A program made the position numbers and the translations under genes. The notes below the pieces were generated by a model that did not search any database, was not told the DNA's origin, and worked only from the letters and a program-made list of their open reading frames with translations. From positions 1 to 9,548 of the forward strand of contig CAJOHT010000044.1 of assembly GCA_905234305.1 (NCBI GenBank): a stretch of 9,548 nt of DNA. Reading direction: 5' to 3'. Source of the DNA: an uncultured Ruminococcus sp. (GTDB lineage Bacteria; Bacillota; Clostridia; Oscillospirales; Acutalibacteraceae). Positions 7,488 to 9,548 of the stretch are shown one piece after another (the stretch's first letter is position 1; each line of letters begins with the position of its first letter).

Positions 7488-7563
7488 CTTATTACTTATT
7501 ATCTTTTACCTATTACTTATTACCTATTACTTATTACTTATTATCTATTACCTATTACCTATT
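7488..7563. repeat. Tandem 7-bp repeat array, about 11 units, running into the rlmH stop codon
   Basis: Units read CTTATTA, CTTATTA, TCTTTTA, CCTATTA, CTTATTA, CCTATTA, CTTATTA, CTTATTA, TCTATTA, CCTATTA and a last partial CCTATT. The consensus is YYTATTA. On the minus strand this is GTAATAG/GTAATAA. Because 7 is not a multiple of 3, stop codons recur in all three frames directly after rlmH. The TAG of rlmH (7559-7561) lies within the last unit. Confidence 0.9.
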
Positions 7564-8041
7564 TATGGTACTTTCCGTTATTCATAATCTCAAACGCTCT
7601 GTAAATCTGCTCGGTCAGTACAACCCTCGCCATCTGGTGAGGAAATGTCATTTTACTCATCGAGAGCTTTAGCGTGCTTTTCGCTTTAACCTCATCGCTC
7701 AAGCCCCAGCTTCCGCCGATTATAAAATCCACGGTACTGCTGCCAGATAACGCTATATCCGAGAGCTTTTGGGATAGCTGCTCGGAACTCAGAATCTTAC
7801 CCTCGATACACATCGCGATAAGGCTCGAGCCCTTTGAAATCGCGTTGATTATGCGCTTCCCTTCAGCATTCAATATCGCGTCGATTTGAGCGGCATTAGG
7901 ATTGTTATAAGTTTTTTCTTCATCAAGCTCAATGATATTGAACTTACAGAAAGCAGACAGCCGTTTTCGATATTCCGAAATCGCATCCGTCCAATACTTT
8001 TCTTTTATTTTCCCGATACAAATTATATTAACACTAAGCAT
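7559..8041 (-). CDS. rlmH: 23S rRNA (pseudouridine-1915-N3)-methyltransferase RlmH
   Basis: This SPOUT-class enzyme uses S-adenosylmethionine to methylate N3 of the pseudouridine at position 1915 (E. coli numbering) in helix 69 of 23S rRNA, acting on assembled ribosomes in the cytosol. Its 160 residues match the family length (~155-160). Visible motifs: the N-terminal strand and KIKEKYW (~11-17), the cofactor-binding knot FIIGGSWGLSDEV (~106-118), LSMSKMTFPHQMAR (~126-139), EQIYRAFEI (~144-152) and the conserved C-terminal YHK (158-160). The start ATG at 8041 has AAAGGTGA ending 4 bases upstream. That site overlaps the stop region of yycJ, 9 bp away, which suggests translational coupling. The stop codon is embedded in a heptamer repeat array, so the extreme 3' end may have been reshaped by the array, but the protein terminus is the normal family terminus. 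Confidence 0.96.
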   Translation of the reverse strand: MLSVNIICIGKIKEKYWTDAISEYRKRLSAFCKFNIIELDEEKTYNNPNAAQIDAILNAEGKRIINAISKGSSLIAMCIEGKILSSEQLSQKLSDIALSGSSTVDFIIGGSWGLSDEVKAKSTLKLSMSKMTFPHQMARVVLTEQIYRAFEIMNNGKYHK

Positions 8042-8050
8042 ATTTCACCT

Positions 8051-8839
8051 TTAAAAAACAACTGATTTCCCTCGTGTTTCACTGGGAACCGTATCCAGCG
8101 TAAAATCAAGATTACGCTTCATTCCAAGCTCAACAAGCCTTCCAAGACTGGTATTAAGAGCTAAATCGGGGGTATTATTATTCTCTGAAATATGCCCGAG
8201 CATCAGTCTTATATTCCCGCACCTTATAAATTCGGCAAGCTCATCGGCGCATGCTTCGTTACAAAGATGACCTCTTTCGGATAGAATCCTGTATTTTACA
8301 TTAGGAGGATATATTCCGTTTTTCAGCATATTAATATCGTGATTGGACTCGATCACCGCGAAATCACTTGTCCTTAAAAACTCCCGCACGCCATCGGTCA
8401 TAATCCCCATATCTGTCGCCACGCAGGCGGTTCTTCCGTCAGACGTATGCACCTTAAAACAGCAGCTTTCACGCGCGTCATGAGGGGTATCGCGCCGCTC
8501 AACAAGCATATCGCCTATCTCAACTTTATCTTCAATTACATCGGTTATATTCTCAGGACATATAAAATTCTTCTCCGCCATAGCCTCAAGCGTACCCTCG
8601 GACGCATAAACCTTTAGATTATGCTTTTTAGCGAACACACGGACTCCCGCGCAATGGTCAATATGCTCGTGGGTTATAAAAACCGCGCCAATTGATTTAA
8701 TATCTATTTCGTTTAAACTGAGTGCCTGCTCAAGTTGCTTACAACTTCGCCCCGCGTCAATAAGCACTCCCTCGCCTGACGAGCCGATATAATAACTGTT
8801 TCCTTTGCTTCCCGAAAAAAGCGGAACCACTTTAGCCAA
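8051..8839 (-). CDS. yycJ: MBL-fold metallo-hydrolase YycJ/WalJ
   Basis: A cytosolic metallo-beta-lactamase-fold hydrolase of the YycJ/WalJ family. In Bacilli it is encoded with the WalRK cell-wall regulators and has been linked to coordinating division with replication; members resemble 5'-3' DNA exonucleases involved in mismatch repair, so nuclease activity is a family-level inference. Visible motifs (262 residues from TTG 8839): SGSKGNSYYIG (~9-19), LIDAG (~26-30), metal-binding HEHIDH (57-62), PHDA with His120, TDMG with Asp143, ESNHD (~164-168) and LSERGHLCNEAC (~200-211), then GHISENNN. An upstream ATG at 8932 would add 31 residues, but that ATG lies within a terminator stem and the promoter -10 box lies inside the extension. 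The TTG has AGGAG (8848-8852) 8 bases upstream. The family usually starts right before this SGSKGN segment. It forms an operon with rlmH, 9 bp downstream. Confidence 0.93.
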   Translation of the reverse strand: MAKVVPLFSGSKGNSYYIGSSGEGVLIDAGRSCKQLEQALSLNEIDIKSIGAVFITHEHIDHCAGVRVFAKKHNLKVYASEGTLEAMAEKNFICPENITDVIEDKVEIGDMLVERRDTPHDARESCCFKVHTSDGRTACVATDMGIMTDGVREFLRTSDFAVIESNHDINMLKNGIYPPNVKYRILSERGHLCNEACADELAEFIRCGNIRLMLGHISENNNTPDLALNTSLGRLVELGMKRNLDFTLDTVPSETRGKSVVF

Positions 8840-8847
8840 ATCTATCT

Positions 8848-8852
8848 CTCCT
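8848..8852 (-). promoter_or_regulatory. Ribosome binding site fixing the TTG start of yycJ
   Basis: AGGAG on the minus strand, within TTAGGAGAG, lies 8 bases before TTG 8837-8839. No ATG or GTG is in a suitable position, and the resulting protein has the family's usual N-terminus. Confidence 0.8.
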
Positions 8853-8872
8853 AAAAATCCAAATTCTTTATA

Positions 8873-8878
8873 ATTATA
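8873..8878 (-). promoter_or_regulatory. Extended -10 promoter for yycJ-rlmH
   Basis: TATAAT preceded by TGT forms a TGnTATAAT extended -10 element on the minus strand. The -35 region is weak (TTTATT at 17-base spacing). The predicted start near 8866 leaves a ~27-base leader containing the AGGAG of yycJ. It lies just after two terminators, so yycJ-rlmH appears to start a new transcription unit here. Confidence 0.65.
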
Positions 8879-8904
8879 ACATATTAATCGTTTAAAATAA
8901 AGAC

Positions 8905-8934
8905 AAAAAAGCATAACACAAAAATGTGTCATGC
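8905..8934 (-). terminator. Second of two tandem terminators after the small membrane protein gene
   Basis: On the minus strand GCATGACACA (8925-8934) pairs with TGTGTTATGC (8911-8920), a 10-bp stem with one G-U pair and a TTTT loop, followed by TTTTTT (8905-8910). Stem plus T run is canonical for intrinsic termination. Confidence 0.82.
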
Positions 8935-8950
8935 CTTAATATAAAACATA

Positions 8951-8984
8951 AAACTATAAAACGGCTGCCTTTCGGCAACCGTTT
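8951..8984 (-). terminator. First terminator after the small membrane protein gene
   Basis: On the minus strand AAACGGTTGCC (8974-8984) pairs with GGCAGCCGTTT (8959-8969), an 11-bp stem with one G-U pair, around a GAAA loop of the stable GNRA type. It is followed by TTTATAGTTTT. It begins at the last base of the gene's TGA stop. Confidence 0.87.
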
Positions 8985-9163
8985 CAGTCGTGCTTTTCGT
9001 GGGCAAGGTAAATAGGTACGCACGCTATAGCTACAAAAAGCAAAAGCATCACGGGACCTACTCCCTCGATACCGCTCCTCGTAAGAGCAGCGATAAAAAA
9101 CATTGCCGCAATAAGGCAGAGGACCAGCACACAGCTCACTGCCTTAATATGTTTCTGAAACAT
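8984..9163 (-). CDS. Small two-helix membrane protein, function unknown
   Basis: I do not recognise this 59-residue protein. It has a short basic N-terminus (MFQKHIK), a hydrophobic helix at ~8-27 (VSCVLVLCLIAAMFFIAAL), a short polar turn TRSGIEG (~28-34), a second helix at ~36-54 (GPVMLLLFVAIACVPIYLA) and a charged tail HEKHD. The likely topology is both ends inside. The ATG at 9163 is preferred to the in-frame GTG at 9190: GGAGG lies 10 bases before the ATG and would be inside the coding sequence of the longer form. The gene is a self-contained unit, with a near-consensus promoter 46 bases upstream and tandem terminators directly behind it. That context argues it is really expressed despite its size. 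A toxin, a membrane-stress peptide or a small subunit are all possible; nothing in the sequence decides. Confidence 0.72.
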   Translation of the reverse strand: MFQKHIKAVSCVLVLCLIAAMFFIAALTRSGIEGVGPVMLLLFVAIACVPIYLAHEKHD

Positions 9164-9208
9164 ATTCTTTTTTCCTCCGTTTTCACACACTCATCCAAAT
9201 GGGATTTC

Positions 9209-9237
9209 ATTATAATTCGCGGAAAGAAAAAAGTCAA
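9209..9237 (-). promoter_or_regulatory. Strong sigmaA promoter for the small membrane protein
   Basis: TTGACT (9232-9237) and TATAAT (9209-9214) are separated by exactly 17 bases on the minus strand. The predicted start near 9202 leaves a leader of ~39 bases with GGAGG before ATG 9163. This is the closest match to consensus in the window. Confidence 0.87.
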
Positions 9238-9257
9238 GCGCAATTACAACAATTTTC

Positions 9258-9277
9258 TACAATGTAACAATATTGTA
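9258..9277. promoter_or_regulatory. Inverted repeat upstream of the small membrane protein promoter
   Basis: TACAAT (9258-9263) and ATTGTA (9272-9277) form an inverted repeat with an 8-base spacer, ~21 bases upstream of the -35 box. A second overlapping palindrome, ACAATATTGT, lies at 9267-9276. The position suits an activator site or upstream element, but AT-rich sequence makes such repeats common; the regulator is unknown. Confidence 0.35.
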
Positions 9278-9309
9278 AAAAAGAATTATTATTTCGTTAA
9301 GGAATAATT
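9277..9309 (-). terminator. Possible AT-rich terminator after galE
   Basis: On the minus strand AATTATT (9303-9309) can pair with AATAATT (9284-9290) around a 12-base loop, followed by C and TTTTTT (9277-9282). The stem has no G-C pairs, so it would be weak. It lies 23 bases after the galE stop and is the only candidate there. Confidence 0.4.
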
Positions 9310-9332
9310 ATAATTTCAATAAAGAAAAACAA

Positions 9333-9548
9333 TTATTTGTAACCATTCTTATTTTTGCTCTGCCAATTCCAGCTGTCGCGGCACATATCCTCTAAATTCT
9401 TTTCAGCCTTCCAGCCGAGTATTTTTTCAGCCTTTTCAGGATCAGCATAACACTCTGCGATATCTCCGCTTCGGCGGGGCTTTATCGAATAAGGGATTTC
9501 AAGGTCGTTTACTCTCATAAATGTATTAACGATATCGAGAACGCTGTA
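9333..9548 (-). CDS. galE: UDP-glucose 4-epimerase, C-terminal part (cut by window edge)
   Basis: GalE is an NAD-dependent short-chain-dehydrogenase-type enzyme that interconverts UDP-glucose and UDP-galactose (Leloir pathway and surface sugar supply). Only the last 71 codons are inside the window, and the reading frame is open to the edge. The visible part matches the GalE C-terminus: YSVLDIVNTF, IPYSIKPRRSGDIAECYADP, KAEKILGWKAEKNLEDMCRDSW and the final WQSKNKNGY. The Arg-Arg/Gly-Asp segment (PRRSGD) is a conserved UDP-sugar-binding region. The N-terminal Rossmann fold and the YxxxK catalytic motif lie outside the window, so activity cannot be judged. The ATG at 9518 is internal, not the start. 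Confidence 0.93.
   Translation of the reverse strand, partial: YSVLDIVNTFMRVNDLEIPYSIKPRRSGDIAECYADPEKAEKILGWKAEKNLEDMCRDSWNWQSKNKNGYK

Noticed and set aside
7388..7563. Regularly repeated units suggesting a CRISPR array
   Set aside because: The units are 7 bp with no unique spacers of ~30 bp, and there are no cas genes. They are tandem heptamers, not repeat-spacer units.
1577..8839. A new defence or multi-gene system built from lepA, rqcH, rlmH and yycJ
   Set aside because: All four are widespread housekeeping genes with normal lengths and motifs. Nothing in the order or fusions suggests a novel assembled system.
8990..9307. Plus-strand 105-codon frame opposite the small membrane protein
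   Set aside because: It runs through the opposing promoter and AT-rich intergenic DNA, is lysine/asparagine-rich from base composition, and has no ribosome binding site.

Overview
The window looks like a chromosomal segment of a low-to-mid GC Firmicute, most likely a gut-type Clostridia (Ruminococcus/Oscillospiraceae-like). This is inferred from the purine-rich AGGAG-type ribosome binding sites, TTG start codons, strong sigmaA-type promoters, a secreted BspA-like leucine-rich-repeat protein with bacterial Ig-like domains, and the yycJ(walJ)-rlmH neighbourhood. Every convincing gene is on the minus strand, so transcription runs from high to low coordinates.

In transcription order: (1) the 3' end of galE (9548 to 9333), cut by the window edge. 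(2) A 59-codon two-helix membrane protein of unknown function (9163 to 8984) with an excellent sigmaA promoter (TTGACT-17-TATAAT), an inverted repeat just upstream, and two tandem intrinsic terminators behind it. (3) A tight pair, yycJ/walJ (metallo-beta-lactamase-fold hydrolase, TTG start) and rlmH (23S rRNA pseudouridine methyltransferase), 9 bp apart. (4) A 275-bp intergenic region made almost entirely of repeats: two copies of a ~60-bp core, each followed on the plus strand by a tandem array of degenerate 7-bp units. (5) rqcH (ribosome-associated quality control, NFACT family). (6) A 205-bp AT-rich gap with inverted repeats. (7) A Na+/phosphate cotransporter-family protein fused to a PhoU-like domain, with a textbook terminator. 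(8) A third core copy with a more diverged 7-bp array, running up to the lepA promoter. (9) lepA (elongation factor 4). (10) A secreted BspA-like LRR protein 35 bp downstream of lepA.

Three of the genes (rlmH, rqcH, lepA) act on the ribosome or translation, but their order is ordinary for housekeeping chromosome and I see no dedicated new multi-gene system. The most unusual feature is the non-coding repeat family (3451-3604 and 7329-7563). Each copy combines a conserved ~60-bp core with a variable heptamer tail on the same side. Two of the copies lie directly upstream of a gene (lepA and rqcH), and the similarity between those two continues down to the GAGGAG motif. I do not recognise this element as a named family. 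Several gene starts were moved to internal codons (TTG 3364, ATG 1541, TTG 8839, ATG 9163) because ribosome binding sites, promoters or terminators exclude the longer versions.
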